Shown: in pieces, positions 22,225-34,479 of the stretch | How the letters are laid out: each line of letters starts with the position of its first letter | Position numbering within the stretch: position 1 is the first letter of the stretch | Source: Blasia pusilla | Taxonomy: Eukaryota; Marchantiophyta; Marchantiopsida; Blasiales | Assembly: GCA_050084515.1 (NCBI GenBank) | Contig: CM114273.1 | Location: 15,748,001-15,812,000 of the forward strand | Length of the DNA: 64,000 nucleotides | Direction of reading: 5' to 3' | Notes under the pieces: model-generated | What the model saw: the letters and a program-made list of their open reading frames with translations, nothing else | Database searches by the model: none | What the model was told of the DNA's origin: nothing | Translations under genes and position numbers: made by a program

Positions 22225-22410
22225 TTTTCTCATGCGAGTGATCTTGAGCCTCTCATTAGGAGAGTGGATTTGGTTTGATATAAGAAATTTTTTTGTGAGG
22301 TGAGAGTGTGGTTGCACATCATATTTACTAAAGAAGAAGGAGAGAAAATCATTGAGATAGTGCCATGTGGGAGCTTTGGAGGAGGCTCCACCTCACTCTA
22401 ATTCCCCTAT
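22225..22410 (-). repeat. SINE-like short repeat, copy 1
   Basis: About 180 bp (CTCATGCGAGTG ... GAGGCTCCACCTCACTCTAATT) is the inverted counterpart of 25957-26150, sharing GAGCCTCTCATTAGGAGAGTGG, GAGAAAATCATT and CATGTGGGAGCTTTGGAGG. It has no coding capacity and no clear target duplication. The strand is assigned relative to copy 2 and is arbitrary. Confidence 0.65.
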
Positions 22411-25400
22411 GAAGCATTACTCATGTTGGAGAGTAAGAGTGTAGGAATGACTTGGGCAAAGCAAAAGCAACAAGCCTTTAAAGCACCGAAGAAAACATCC
22501 AGTGAATGTTGTGAGTTCGAGTTGTAGACATGCAAGTAAGACGGAGTAACTTGAGTGTCCTCACACTCACAACCAATACTTGCATAAGAAATGTAAGTTT
22601 TCTAGGCATACTGTTAAAATTACTTGCATGCTTTTTTGCCACTATTTTGTGAGTTCTTTGTGATTCCTACTACTAAAAAAAACTTCATACTCGTAAAGTA
22701 AAAATACTCAAAACATGATTGAAATATATTTGCAATACATTCGCAAAGTAGTCGTGAAGGCCAAAATGGAACTCGCAAAAAAGCTTTGAAAACTATCTGA
22801 TCCCTAATAATGAATTTGTATCCTATTAGCAAATATTATGTTTAGGGTGATAAACCATCTCCACCTTCAGAAAAAATGCTCCTTTTTTGGAATAACTTTC
22901 ACTTCGTTGAAAGTTTTTTCCGAGATTAGAAGAACTCTACATATGATAATTCACACCTCATAACTGTGTGTTGAGATTTCATTTAGTCTAGAATTTTATT
23001 TTTAAATTAAATAACCTCATTTATTGTGATTAAAATACAGAAAAAAATTATTTATTCTAAACTCTCTTTGTAAAATTTAGTGACTCGATTAGTTTTTTTT
23101 CCTTACGATGTAATATGACACGCTACATTTTTTGGTTATAAAAAAGCTCCAGATCGCCTTGAGGAAACTCTCCCCTCACAGTAATCCCCTTCTTCAATCA
23201 ATAATATGGATGTTATGGGAATGATCAATTTGGTTGTTATACTATTGAATTACAGAAAACGTGTGGTGGCCTTTTACAAAAGAAATTTTCATCCTTTAAA
23301 TTTCTTAATTTAGATGAACTTGCTTATATTGAGTACTCTATGATTAACATGGATATTTAAAAAAATATATCTATTTTAATATTAGAGGACAAGCTTTCAT
23401 CATTGGATACCTTCATATATAACACATGCTCGTGAATAAGTTATTTCAAATGGAAAGGAAGGGGGGAAAAAGGATGTGAAAAATCCATCTATGGAATATC
23501 CATAGGGAACTCACATAATCATGGACAATAGGACCCCAAATAAAGAAAAAGACTACAATATTTGAAAATAAGGATGGGAAATGCCCACCAACAAATAATT
23601 GGCTGGTATAAAGAAATCAATCATGTCAACTATAACTACTAGAGAAATGGCATGAAGTAGTTGCACATACAATGGTAAAAGGAGGATGGAAAGCTCTTAA
23701 CAAAGTTTCCAAACACAAGTATTGGAGTTGTATAAATCTCTTTTAGCAAAATTATGAGGTGAATCTCAACTACCAAAAGGAGTGAAAACATGGGGGCAGA
23801 TTACCCAACATATTGGGGACATGCAACTAGTAGAGCATGTAGGTGATATTGGCCAGGTCCAAGAAGATGAGGGTCGGCCGAGGCGGGTAGGAAGTCTGCC
23901 AATCCTTACAAATTAGGAAGTGAAATTCTAGAAAATTTGTGGGCATCTCTACCTCTCTTCCAGTGACTCTTAAATACTTTGGAAGAATTTTTTTTTGTAA
24001 ACCCAAGAGGAGAAAAGAGAAATTTTAGGATTTGGTTGAGTAGAGAAAAATAAACCAAAGATAACATTATATGATATAGAATAAAATTGTATATGATGAG
24101 GGGGGATAGGAGCAAGATTGAGGGGATTTGTTTTTTTAAACAAGATGAATTATTTTCTCCTCAAATTTTAAACGAGGAGGAGGTGGTTGGATGAGGAGGG
24201 TTTTCAATACAAGGCTGGTTGTGAGTGAAAGGGATAATTTTCTTCAAAATGAAATAATGGATTTTTACAGGGGAAGAAAGGGTTGGAAAAGGTGAGAGGA
24301 GATTCATTTTTCTCCCAAATGGGAAGAGAAGATATAATATATATCATGAAATCAAATATTGTTCATAATGAGGGATAAAATTAGGACTGAATATTATTTA
24401 TAGAAATTTAAAGATTTTGATAAGGAGGAAGAGTAAAAAAATGTAAAAATTTAGAATAAATTCTAAAAAATTTCCATTCATGACATGCTATTTATAAGTT
24501 TGTTTTTACCTTCTACATGTTATCTTTGGGTTTAGGCATAAATTTTTAAAAATAAAATTTTGAATTTAGTTTTTCATTTTGGGTTTTCTCGAGTACAAAA
24601 ACATGACCTATAATTTGGAAAAGATAAAAAATGTTAGGTTGTACATGAAGAGTTGAACAAGAGGTTGGTGGAGAGCAAATTTTCAACATTAGAGGAGTGA
24701 ATGTTTATTTGGGATTGGAATGAGATGGGTTGGATGATGAAAGGAGTGATTTTATTTCTATTCACCCAAGGGAGGGAAAAAGATACCAATGGGTGGGGAG
24801 AGAAGATGTGTCGTGACTTTCTTTTCCCAAAATGAGGTATAGGAAATATTCATATTTCCAAAATGAAAAGTAAGGGCATAATACCTAAAATAAAATTTGG
24901 GTGTCTTACATACATGCTTACTAGTATTACTCACTAGTGGATGCTTGTGCCATGCACGGGTAAATGATGAGAACTAGATTATTTAATTAGACGGGACCAA
25001 CGTCACAATAGGAGGCCATCCGAGAGGACATGTGTTGAATCGGGAATAAGATAAATAACTTGGTGCCCATGTGATACATTAGGTTAGAGAGATATAAATG
25101 AAAAATGATAAAAATACCTATAACATGCAATTCCAAAAATGGGAAGGAAGTTTGGTTGACTACATTGGATGATATATTTTTGAACATAGAAATATGATTT
25201 GAAAACTTTTGGTGGTGAATATTTGCGCCCTTATATTTCCGGTGGAAATTTGACCAAAAATGTTTCATGTTGAAGATTTATGGCAAATCGTAAAAATGAA
25301 CAATTTCCATGTGAAGAACTTGGACACATGTTATGATTTTAGAATTTACATGCAAGAAGCTAAGAAAAATAATTGTGTGGAGACCTTTCCATATTTGTAC

Positions 25401-25941
25401 TATGAAAATCTGACCAAAAAATCCATTTATATGAAAAATAAAATTTTCCTTTTCCTTTTCCTTTCTAAATGAAATTGATATTTCATTAAGGATAAATTTA
25501 TCCTTTCAAAATAAGGATAAGGATAAATTTGATTCAATGGCAACCTTTGAAGGGAAAAAATAAAGTAGCAACCATGCAAGTTGAGTGGCAAGAGTTGACC
25601 GTGCACTCTCGATCATAAAAACATAAATGAAGCTTGGGAGCGAGTGCGATCCCCACTATTTGCACTACGAGATCCATCCCTAAGGACATCTCCCACCCCA
25701 ACACCACCAAAATCCACAGTGAATGGATTTTCGATGCCCACAATGATTTACAACGTGAAAGATGAGGAAAATTGGTGTATGAGATTAGGTGCTTATAGAG
25801 AAATAGGGTTAGAATTTGGATAGGTTGTTAAATGGGATGTGTGTGAATTTGAACTATGATATGCAAATGTGGGTGTCCACATATCAGGGGAGAGAGAAGG
25901 GAATTCTTAACAACGCTGAGAGTGTTGAATACAAAGTACAA
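22411..25941. other. AT-rich DNA between two inverted short repeats, no gene seen
   Basis: This is strongly AT-rich with many poly-A/T and GA tracts. No open frame over about 95 codons carries a recognisable motif. The segment lies between the two inverted SINE-like repeats, but only copy 2 has flanking duplications. I therefore see no evidence that the whole segment is one element. Confidence 0.5.
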
Positions 25942-26165
25942 ACGTTCACGATAGTTTGGAGGGAAATTAGAGTGAGGTGGAGCCTCCTCCAAAGCTCCCA
26001 CATGGCACAACCACTTCTCTTAATGATTTTCTCTCCTTCTTTAGTAAATATGGTGTGCAACCACACTCTCACATCACAAAATTTTCTCTTACATTAAACC
26101 AAATCCACTCTCCTAATGAGAGGCTCATCTCCAAATCCACTCATGAGATTACGTTCACGATAGTT
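25942..26165 (+). mobile_element. SINE-like insertion with 15-bp target duplication, copy 2
   Basis: A 194-bp insert (25957-26150) is bounded by the exact direct repeat ACGTTCACGATAGTT (25942-25956 and 26151-26165). A long, element-independent duplication like this is typical of LINE-driven retroposition. On the reverse strand TAGGAGAGTGG resembles a Pol III A box, with a weak GGTTGCACACC B-box-like word about 45 nt later. No poly-A tail is evident and no open frame is long. A related copy in inverted orientation lies at 22225-22410. Confidence 0.6.
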
Positions 26166-29100
26166 ATATGAAGCTAGCTACTCCCTAGAGAAATTTTGAA
26201 ATGTTGTGTTGCAATAACATACAAGATAATTATTCAATGAACTTAAAATTGTGCTAGGGAGGAGCTAGCTTCAATTCAAAAGTGGAAAAATTGTCCCGTT
26301 TGGCACAAAATTAATTCTTTGGTTCATGGATCTGGTCTCTTCTTCAAATTCTCTAGTCCGTTGTATATGAGAGCTAATAAAGATCTAGGTGAATAGAATA
26401 GGCTGATGTAGTTGGAATTCTAGGGGTTGGAAGCACAAAATCAACACCATATCACAAAGAGAGACATAAAGAAATTATGAGGAACTTTGTGCAAGTCTAA
26501 ACACCCAGGTGTTCTAGATGGATTGTGCATGCTTGTGAGGGAGAGTGAGGATGAGGGAGGATTTTTCTTCAATTCAGAAGTGAAAAAGGCACAACCAGGA
26601 AGAACAAGGTTGTAGAGACTCAGACGTGCATATTACTGTGCCGTTGCTTTCGAGGAAGCGCGCTCATGTAGAGAGCAGGAAGGAAGACAAGCTTAGAGAC
26701 ACCTTGATATTAATATGCACAAAATTGGAGGCATGAATTGACAATTGTACGTAAGAATTGGACTTGAAATTGACATACGACACGAATAATTTGATAGATT
26801 TATTTACCTGAAGAGCCAACCTCCTAATAGTAGTTTCACTCATGACTTGACACTGAATCGACCTCCTCTTTGTTTGGTAGCAAAATCACATGAATTTTTA
26901 TGGCTCTTCCGTTCCTAGGCATGAGCTCCGCTCACAAGTTTCCAAAGTTAGGCAAATCTGTGTGGATGGTAGGACATGTGCAACGATGCTTTTTACAAGT
27001 GCCCCTAAGATTTTAATGGCAATTCTCATAAAAAAAAGTGTAACTTGCTGTTTTAGAATGGGCCTTCCTTTTAAAAGAGGGCTTCACTTCTTCGAGAGGG
27101 AAGTTACTAAATAAAGTAACACCCCTCTCCTCACATTATAGCATAGATTCTTCCCTTAGTGTAGTAGAGTGGAATATTGAAGAAAAACCCTATAAAAGGC
27201 TTAAGACAAGATATGTAAAGAGAATTTGTGACTACATCTAACCCCCTTATAGTAATATAAGTGATTCAGATCCCCTTGTAAAAAAAATATGCTATTGTAT
27301 ATTGGGTGAATGCCCTTAGTAATAATAATGAAGATGATGGTTATATTATTTTAGGTGTTAAGGCCCTCATATATATATGCCAACCATGTGTGAAACTATC
27401 GTGCATATGCTCCCCTCGAACATCAATCTCTAGTGTTGCGGAAATGTAGGTTGAGTAGGACACTCTCTCATTGCCGATCTGCACCCAAACACACTCACGT
27501 TAGTCTAGTATGGGTCATCCGGCCTTCCAACCCATCAAGTTCTCAACTCGACATCTCATAATGCTAAACCTTCCCTCATTCCTAGCTTCCCATCACGCGC
27601 AAGTCTTTCGAGGCTTGGGACAAACTTTCTGGTTGGTCCAAATACGTAAACGGTGTTGGCACGCCTAGAGGTCCCAACTTTCAAGTGGACTTCACATGAG
27701 ATCCCAAAACGAGACCCAACAATATGAGTCGCAGGTTGGAATCCAATAGGGACCTCTGGAATCCACTCTATTGGACTTGGTTCGGGTTTTGAATCCCAAC
27801 ACTAAAACTCCCGATCCATTATGTTCCCTTGAGGCGCCCCGCGATGCTCAACGTAGGATTCGAGTCCCAAGCACCCTTGGAGACCTTCCCCCTTACAAGT
27901 ACTTATGGGAATTTCCGCCCTCCCCCTACCTTTGGGAAAGAGACATCGGGACCCCTCTTTTTGGCCCTCAACCCGACTCCCAATACAATTGTTTTTTGCC
28001 AATAGCTCATCCTTTGCTTGAGCGTTTTCTGAGATTTTTTTGGGCGGTGGAACATGCTCTGCATAAGCTTTGTAATGCCACCTTAGCTGTCCCAAACGCA
28101 TCATGGGACTAAAATTTATGGTAGAAAATAAAATAAAAAACCCCAAACGCTAGCAACGTCCCAAGTTTCGGTTCTCATCCCTTGGCCACATCTCATCCGA
28201 GACTCGACTCCTCTCAAAAATGGGTTCGCTTTTGGTCTTGGTTTCCTAGTCGCGACCATTAACAGATGAAACACTCGAAATACTCACCTCGCTTGCGTCT
28301 TGCACTTGTGTTTCCTCACTTGTCTATTCTTGAGACCTCTCCAAAGCACAAACCATCCTAGCGTGAGCCCGCTAGAGTTCGGATGTTCTGCTTGGCGCTC
28401 GTTTGGTTGAGGGTCGTGACACAATTTTCTTTCATGATTTAAAAAATATTTCTCTAACTACATTAAGAAGCTAAGTACACACAAAAAGGATAAGAAGGGA
28501 GTACAACATTTTGCTTTTTTGGTAAATTTTATTGCTACAATTTTGTTTTAAAATTTAATTTAATTTAATATGAGCCCTTATATATTTTTAATAATCACCC
28601 TCCTATTTATTTTTTATTATTTTAAAGAAAAGTTTTAAAATATTAATAAATATGCAAGATTGCCCACCATTCTCCTATACCCCTCCTTGGTGCAAAGATG
28701 AGGAGGGAGAATAGGAGAATGATGGTGAAAAATCTAGGGATTGGGAAAAGGGAAGGGAGATCTACTTTTTACAAATAAAGAAGGGAAATAGACATGAATT
28801 CTTTTAATAGGGAAGGATAATAAATTTTAATTTTCAAATTAGGGTGTTTGAAGTCAAATATTTAATAATTGTGTCCAATGGCTTCACTTGGTAGTTTTCC
28901 AATTATTGTGGTGGCAAAAAATAGCCAACTGTAAATAATTTGAAATCAAATTTCCAAGTCACAAGTATTCAACCATAAAAATCAAACTAGGATAGTTTTC
29001 AAATAGATTTTGTGTGGTTAGAAATGTTTCCCAAATATACTCAAGGATAATTTTTTTCATATTTCTAGATAATTTCATTAATTATCATTTCTCACTTCTA

Positions 29101-29482
29101 TCCCTCTAACATGGGGCTTCTACTTTTGTTTATCTCTTTTACTTTTGCTTCTTCAAACATGGGGCACGAGGTTTCTTTTCTTGTAAGCTTTTGAGACTAC
29201 TTCTACTTTTGTTTATTTAACATCCCTTCCTAAAATATTGCGTTAATGTGTACTTTGAGTGATAAGAAGATCAACTATCATATTGAAGATATGGATGTGT
29301 TCTTTGCCACTAGATTAAATCTGAAATATTTTTTTGGGCTGGGTTTCCTTTAATACTAGGAGATTTTTTTAAAATTTTGTATCAATATCGCTAGAACATA
29401 ATTTACATAATAATTCAGGGAAATGCAATCAGGTATCTACCATAGTGTGTGAAAATACAATAAATCAATTGTATTTTCAATG
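26166..29482. other. Intergenic, AT-rich; no supported gene
   Basis: This includes a locally GC-richer patch (27400-28400) with overlapping open frames on both strands (27771-28112 + and 27802-28146 -). Neither shows a domain, splice support or homology within the window, and one must be a shadow. The rest is AT-rich with no TE ends that I can define. Confidence 0.45.
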
Positions 29483-29870
29483 CAAACGCTCACGCAGGTT
29501 ATAATGCTACTGAGACGCATTGTTGATAATTAGTATAACAAAGTGAGGAGAAAAATTAGGAGAAGGGGAGAGTTGATGATTCTCTCGGCAATGGTGAGCA
29601 CATGTAAGTGCTAAAAAAAATTCCACTCTAAAAGTGGTAAAGCCATCAGTTGCAAGTCTTACCACATAACTTAACTCATTGATTTTTGCGCTTGCGTCCC
29701 GCCACAAAATCTTTAGTATGTGTAGCTCAACACACCAAGTTAGAACATGTAAGATTGGAAACCACCCATACTACCCAATCGTTGGTAGACACCTTATGAC
29801 ATAACTAGAAGAACTCGCTTAAGAGAGGATGCTTGTGTAGTATAAGGTAGGACGTGAGAGTAGGTTGTAG
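29483..29870 (-). pseudogene. Relic of the same RT/nuclease element as 6173-7636
   Basis: The reverse strand aligns with 7040-7460. KINELSYVVRLATDGF matches ARIKELSYVVRHATHGF, and CAHHCRENHQLSPSPNFSP matches CAHHSLENHHLAPSRSPS. The TCACGTCCTACCTT...ACACAAGC stretch upstream is shared as well. Gaps and frameshifts remove any coding ability. Only the C-terminal nuclease-like part is preserved, again consistent with 5' truncation. Confidence 0.75.
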
Positions 29871-30937
29871 AACAAGAAATAGAATAAATCAAGTGACATT
29901 TTGATTCCAATTCTCACTTTTCCAAGGAAAACAGATTCTGGATCAAAAGCTTGTCCAAACAAAGATCTTTGACACCCCCAAAATGACTTAGATATAGTGG
30001 ATCATCACTACTTTATTTCTACTTTTGCTTTCCCACCTTTGCTCCATAATGAAACCGTGTTTGTCCCAAATGCACTAGAGGGTTATCAACATCCAGAAGT
30101 AAGGGTGCCACCTTGGCTAGTTCCATCGGCTCCACGAAGTTGCTAAAGTTCACGAGTATCCGAAACAAGTTGCAACCTTTATAATTATTGTGGTGCTCAA
30201 GTTGATGGATATCTCAAAGGAAAGATGCCACCTAGGTTGAAATGCACGCTAGCTCGGCTACTTCTCATCACCAAGCGCCTTCGGTTTCCTAATTCAAGGC
30301 AACCATTAGGAAATCAGAGAAAGGTCGCCCAATCACTAGAGAAAAAGGTGTTGAAAATCTCCGTCCAACACTTACGAGTTCATCGACGATTTTCGAAACG
30401 GGTTGGAAGAAATGATTCACACGCTTGAAACTTGACCTCCATCTGTCCGTAGAAGTGGTGCCCTAGAGACACCCGTATTGTTCTCGTTGTTCGCCCACGG
30501 GGAAAAAGACACTCGAGAAAAGGGCGACGATCCTCGACCAGGAGATGCCATCCATGGCCAAGAACTAACTACGTCCCGCCTTTTGGAGGTGGGCTGCCAA
30601 GCATGAAAATCCCATCACAACGTATCATAACGTGGTCGGACTGAAGTCAACCTACTTTGGATTTTCGTTATGCGGTCTTTCACTTTTAGTATTATCCAAA
30701 AAATACCCGTAGAAATTATACTGATTTAAGGAAAAAAACACCTAACTGGATGGAGTTATTATCTAGTGCGGCTTCTTTGCGTAGAAAAGTGTTTGTAGGT
30801 GGGGACATTTCAGACATGGAAATTCTCTCCAGGAAAATGACAAATGCCCGACCTATTTTGGGACGAATTGTGCTGTGGTGATTGAGGGATTTGCGATCCA
30901 GCCCAGCGGGCAAATGGGAGCATGCGCGAGCAGGCAC
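29871..30937. other. Intergenic upstream of LHCB, no gene seen
   Basis: The composition is mixed and there are no recognisable motifs. A 67-codon frame at 30225-30428 has no support. Confidence 0.5.
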
Positions 30938-31100
30938 GGATTGGTGCCCATGATCGCATCCCCCCAGCAGTGTCTATCAGTTCTCCGTGCTCCGATTTGC
31001 AAGCGGGGATTGGTGCTCATGATCGCATCTATCAGTTGCTCTGCTGACGTGGTCTTATAGAACGGGATCCAGATCAGAGGAAAGAGGCTCGTTTATAATC
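30938..31100 (+). promoter_or_regulatory. LHCB promoter with duplicated CCAAT-type block, G-box-like core and TATA
   Basis: The block GGATTGGTGCCCATGATCGC occurs at 30938 and again, one base different, at 31007 (69-bp spacing). Each contains ATTGG, a reversed CCAAT box, and each is followed by CTATCAGTT. TGACGTGG (31045-31052) is an ACGT-core element of the kind bound by bZIP factors in light-regulated genes. TTTATAATC (31092-31100) is a plausible TATA box about 85 bp before the ATG. The roles are inferred from position and known LHC promoters. Confidence 0.5.
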
Positions 31101-31185
31101 CGTCTCCGTCTCGACGAAAGCACACTCCCGCATTCCCCTTCAGTCGATCTACTTCACACGAGCTGTTCCTCCAATTTCATCGAAG

Positions 31186-32428
31186 ATGGCAGCTGTGACG
31201 GCATGCGCTTCCACCAGCTTGGCTGGACAGGCCTTGGGCCTGTCGAGCAATGCTCTCGCAGGAAAGGTCAACGTGGGAGAGTCCCGGGTGGTGGCGATGG
31301 CCGGCAAGAAGTCCAGCGTTTCCTCGATCTGGTATGTGGGTTCTCTGCTCGTTAGAACTGGTTTCACTTGCATAGATTGGTTGCATGAGATAATATCGGC
31401 CAGGACCGAAGTATCCACCGTTCGTCATTGTGTCGCTTCTCACAATGTAATTCAGTGTATCGGTTGTGGATTCGAGCTCAAGGTCGCGGTTTCGGACAGT
31501 TGACTGAAGTTCTGAGCCGGTGTTCCCGGTGGTATTGTGCCGGCGGCCGATAATCACGATCTGCTCTTTAGAGTGGCAGTCGTTAAAGCACAGCGAGCCA
31601 GCGGACCGGTTATTGACAATAGGAGTTCTATCTTTCACGCTTTGGTACAGAGGCGAGCATACGGGAGTAGGTTGGGCCCACACTTTGATAGGAACTTGGG
31701 AAGCTTGCGTTTCCCACATTGTCGGCCCCAACCTTATGCCACGATGGCCTGAATCGTGTTTTCTGGATGCCTGCAGGTACGGTGAGGACAGACCCAAATA
31801 CTTGGGACCATTCTCCGGAGCCACCCCATCTTACTTGACCGGTGAATTCCCAGGTGACTACGGTTGGGACACCGCTGGACTCTCCGCCGACCCCGAGACC
31901 TTCTCCAAGAACCGGGAGTTGGAGGTGATCCACGCTCGGTGGGCTATGTTGGGAGCTCTCGGATGCGTGACCCCCGAGTTGCTGTCAAAGAACGGAGTGA
32001 AGTTCGGAGAGGCCGTCTGGTTCAAGGCCGGATCCCAGATCTTCGCCGAGGGAGGTCTTGACTACTTGGGCAACTCCAGCCTCATCCACGCCCAGAGCAT
32101 TTTGGCCATCTGGGCCACCCAGGTGGTGCTCATGGGCGCCATCGAGGGATACAGAGTAGCAGGAGGTCCCTTGGGAGAGATCACCGACCCCATCTACCCA
32201 GGAGGCTCGTTCGACCCCCTGAACTTGGCCGAGGACCCAGACACCTTCGCCGAGTTGAAGGTGAAGGAGCTCAAGAACGGGCGCCTTGCGATGTTCTCCA
32301 TGTTCGGATTCTTCGTCCAAGCCATCGTTACCGGAAAGGGACCCATCGAAAACTTGTCCGACCACTTGGCCGACCCCGTCGCCAACAACGCCTGGGCATA
32401 CGCCACCAACTTCACCCCCGGAAGTTAG
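31186..32428 (+). CDS. LHCB2: Light-harvesting chlorophyll a/b-binding protein of PSII, LHCB2-like
   Basis: There are two exons, 31186-31331 and 31777-32428. The intron is GT-AG (GTATGTGGG...CTGCAG) and splits a Trp codon, giving 265 residues, the usual length. Residues 1 to about 35 are a serine/alanine-rich plastid transit peptide. Then comes [18 protein letters not shown] with the WYGxDR trimerisation motif. Helix B ([17 protein letters not shown]), helix C ([20 protein letters not shown]) and helix A ([20 protein letters not shown]) carry the conserved Glu, Arg, His and Asn chlorophyll ligands. The C terminus, [17 protein letters not shown], is complete. The protein binds chlorophylls a and b in thylakoids and forms the trimeric antenna of photosystem [18 protein letters not shown] and [24 protein letters not shown] favour LHCB2 over LHCB1. 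Open reading into the intron from exon 1 is not a separate gene. Confidence 0.96.
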
Positions 32429-32680
32429 ATACTTGCGTTTTGTGATAAGAGCAGCGGCTTGTAATGACGATAGGGACAACAACCATCTATGGATCCTGCT
32501 GAGACTAAGCTCAGCCTCATCTCAGCGCGAATTTGTACTATAGTTCCGTTTGACACGCGTAAAGGGGGGTCAGACTCACGGGTGCCTGTGCAGAGATATG
32601 TTCTCTTCGATTTGACGATAAATCCTTGATTTCGTGTGGGTCGGTATTTGGTTGGCGGACTGGTCAATTCTATAATAAAG
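32429..32680 (+). promoter_or_regulatory. LHCB 3' UTR with poly(A) signal
   Basis: AATAAA at 32674-32679 (TATAATAAAGAAAG) lies about 245 bp after the stop and is the best polyadenylation signal on +. No other gene begins in between. Confidence 0.45.
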
Positions 32681-33163
32681 AAAGCTCGCTTTGGAAATCT
32701 CAGATCTTCACGAAAACCATAAACAGCACGGGTAATTAAAAAGTTATTTTGCAATTAAATACCAAAGCACCCTGCACAATATCAAGAAATATTGGTAGGG
32801 TAGTGGATATGGTGTGGGGTACAGTTGTGCGGAGCCTGGCTCGAATTCGGCTGCCTTGAACTTATGAACTTTCCTGCCCGCGTCCAAGCTGCCCGGTCTC
32901 GCATAAATGCGAAACCGCGGCAATGTATGCCCGATCTCATTTCGTTTTCCTGGATTTCGTTGGATGGACTAATTTTATACATTCTAAATGTAAAAACGAA
33001 GCTGTGAATCGACGGATTGGGACGTAGGCAGCTGCCTAAATTGCAATGAAAGGTTCCATAACGTATGAAAGTGGATGTTATGACCTCTGCATACATATAA
33101 TAATGTTGATCTTATTAACGAGAAGACAAAACAAGAGTAATATTCTCTTTCAATTCATATGCG

Positions 33164-33204
33164 ATCTATTTCGCATTCAAATCTATTTTGAATGCGAAAT
33201 AGAT
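33164..33204. repeat. Perfect 18-bp hairpin
   Basis: ATCTATTTCGCATTCAAA (33164-33181) and its exact reverse complement (33187-33204) are separated by a 5-nt loop. It could be a cruciform, a decayed MITE core or a small-RNA hairpin. It lies about 740 bp past the LHCB stop, too far to be its terminator. Confidence 0.8.
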
Positions 33205-33994
33205 TTGAACGAAAAATAAAAAATAAAGAATCATATCAGCTTCCACAACTATAACCATTTCCGAGCATGTCAAATGCGAGGGAAGCGGGTACGCAACCAT
33301 AAACTACGTTGTGCGACCAAAAACTCAGACGGACGGTGAAGAGATACGTGAGTAGACGTCGAGTTGATGTATAAGAACTAGACGAAAGCATACGAATTCC
33401 CAAATCGGCGTTGCGCCGGTGAAAATTTGCCAATACATATGCATACATGAAATACAATACACGATCGCTAATTTTTGGAATATTTAGCAACAAAATAGAT
33501 GACCCCCACTCTAATGTTGAACTATTAATAGACCACCAAGATGCTTTGGAGCAATTCCACCTTGATTACGGCCACTAAATATAAATCTCTTCATAAATAC
33601 TTAGGGGCGGCTCCGCGTTACAAATTTTGGTTCTAATGCATAAGACTACGTGACGTATTATCATAAGGGCCTGATCGGTTCCTAACCGAAAGGCCGTCTT
33701 TCTTGATACTAGACTAATCCAAAACGTGAACAACTCGGATATGGTGCAACTATTTTCAACTCCTAGATTGTGAATCGTCAATTCACGTGAGCATAGCACC
33801 TTCGCTCGCACCTCCATTGCTACTCCTTGGTATTTCCGCTGGTCGTTCAGCTTGTGGTATTTGTGGTGCAGAAGCAATTCTGCAGTACATCTTAAATCTT
33901 CATGAATTTGCTGCAACGTCTCTCTCCCCACATTTGCAGCTGTAGGTGCGCCTCTCTCTACCATCTAGTTAATTGCTTAGGTGCTACTTCGGTC
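33205..33994. other. Intergenic; one unsupported 129-codon frame on -
   Basis: The reverse strand at 33575-33964 is open for 129 codons (starting MVERGAPTAANVG) with no recognisable domain. Composition does not clearly favour coding. I leave it uncalled. Confidence 0.35.
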
Positions 33995-34170
33995 TAGAAA
34001 ATGCTTCAAATAAAACTGATTCTTTCTTCTCACTTGATATTTCCATCACAAGCTATTTGGAAGATTATGTAGGGCAGAGTCATTGTTCGTTGCTAGTCTA
34101 TTGCAAAAGTTTCTAAGTGAGCAGAGAACTCGCAATCCTGATCTCATTCTACCTAGCAACTCCTATTTCC
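33995..34170. repeat. Diverged repeat array, left part (split by Copia)
   Basis: ATGTAGGGCAGAGTCATTG, TTGCAAAAGTTTCTAAGTGAG and CTCCTATTTCC match repeats on the far side of the Copia element (49444-50150). The element therefore inserted inside an existing array. Confidence 0.6.
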
Positions 34171-34467
34171 TATTGAAGATTGAGTTACAGAAAAACTCAT
34201 GAGACACCTGAACTACTACATTTGATACTCATACGAAGTTGGTTAATCAGTTAAGCGCAATTATCTTAACTAGGGTTAGTTAATCACAGTTAGTCTAACT
34301 AGAGACTATGGTTAAGGTTAGGGTTAGGGTTGCTTGAACATACCCTAGATAATTGAGAAGGGGACCAACCTCCACTCATTCTCTCATTGCAAATTTCGTT
34401 CTCCATGGTGGTGTGTGAGTGAGAGAACCGTTTCCCACCAATTATGCTTCTTTAGCTGTTTTCCACG
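34171..34467 (+). repeat. Copia 5' LTR
   Basis: The 297-bp repeat matches the 3' LTR. It includes a short GGTTAGGGTTAGGGTT run that is reduced in the other LTR and so is not a telomere. Confidence 0.93.
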
Positions 34468-34479
34468 TGGTATCAGAGC
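34468..34479 (+). promoter_or_regulatory. Copia primer-binding site (initiator tRNA-Met)
   Basis: TGGTATCAGAGC directly follows the 5' LTR. It is the standard Copia primer-binding site, complementary to the 3' end of initiator methionine tRNA, from which minus-strand DNA synthesis starts. Confidence 0.95.

Noticed and set aside
22225-26165. A single large transposon bounded by the two inverted short repeats
   Set aside because: The 15-bp target duplication flanks only the right-hand short repeat by itself, so the two are better read as separate insertions.
27771-28146. Overlapping open frames of about 113 codons on both strands
   Set aside because: No domain, splice signal or related copy; composition is low-complexity proline-rich or its complement.
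31186-31503. A 105-codon protein starting at the LHCB ATG
   Set aside because: It reads through the donor site at 31332 into the intron; the spliced product is the 265-residue LHCB protein.
31177-31824. Long open frames on the strand opposite LHCB
   Set aside because: They are shadows of the GC-rich LHCB exons and intron, with no motifs.
34310-34333. GGTTAGGGTTAGGGTT run that looks like telomere repeats
   Set aside because: It is inside both Copia LTRs, only two to three units long, and mutated in the other LTR; it is part of the LTR, not a telomere.
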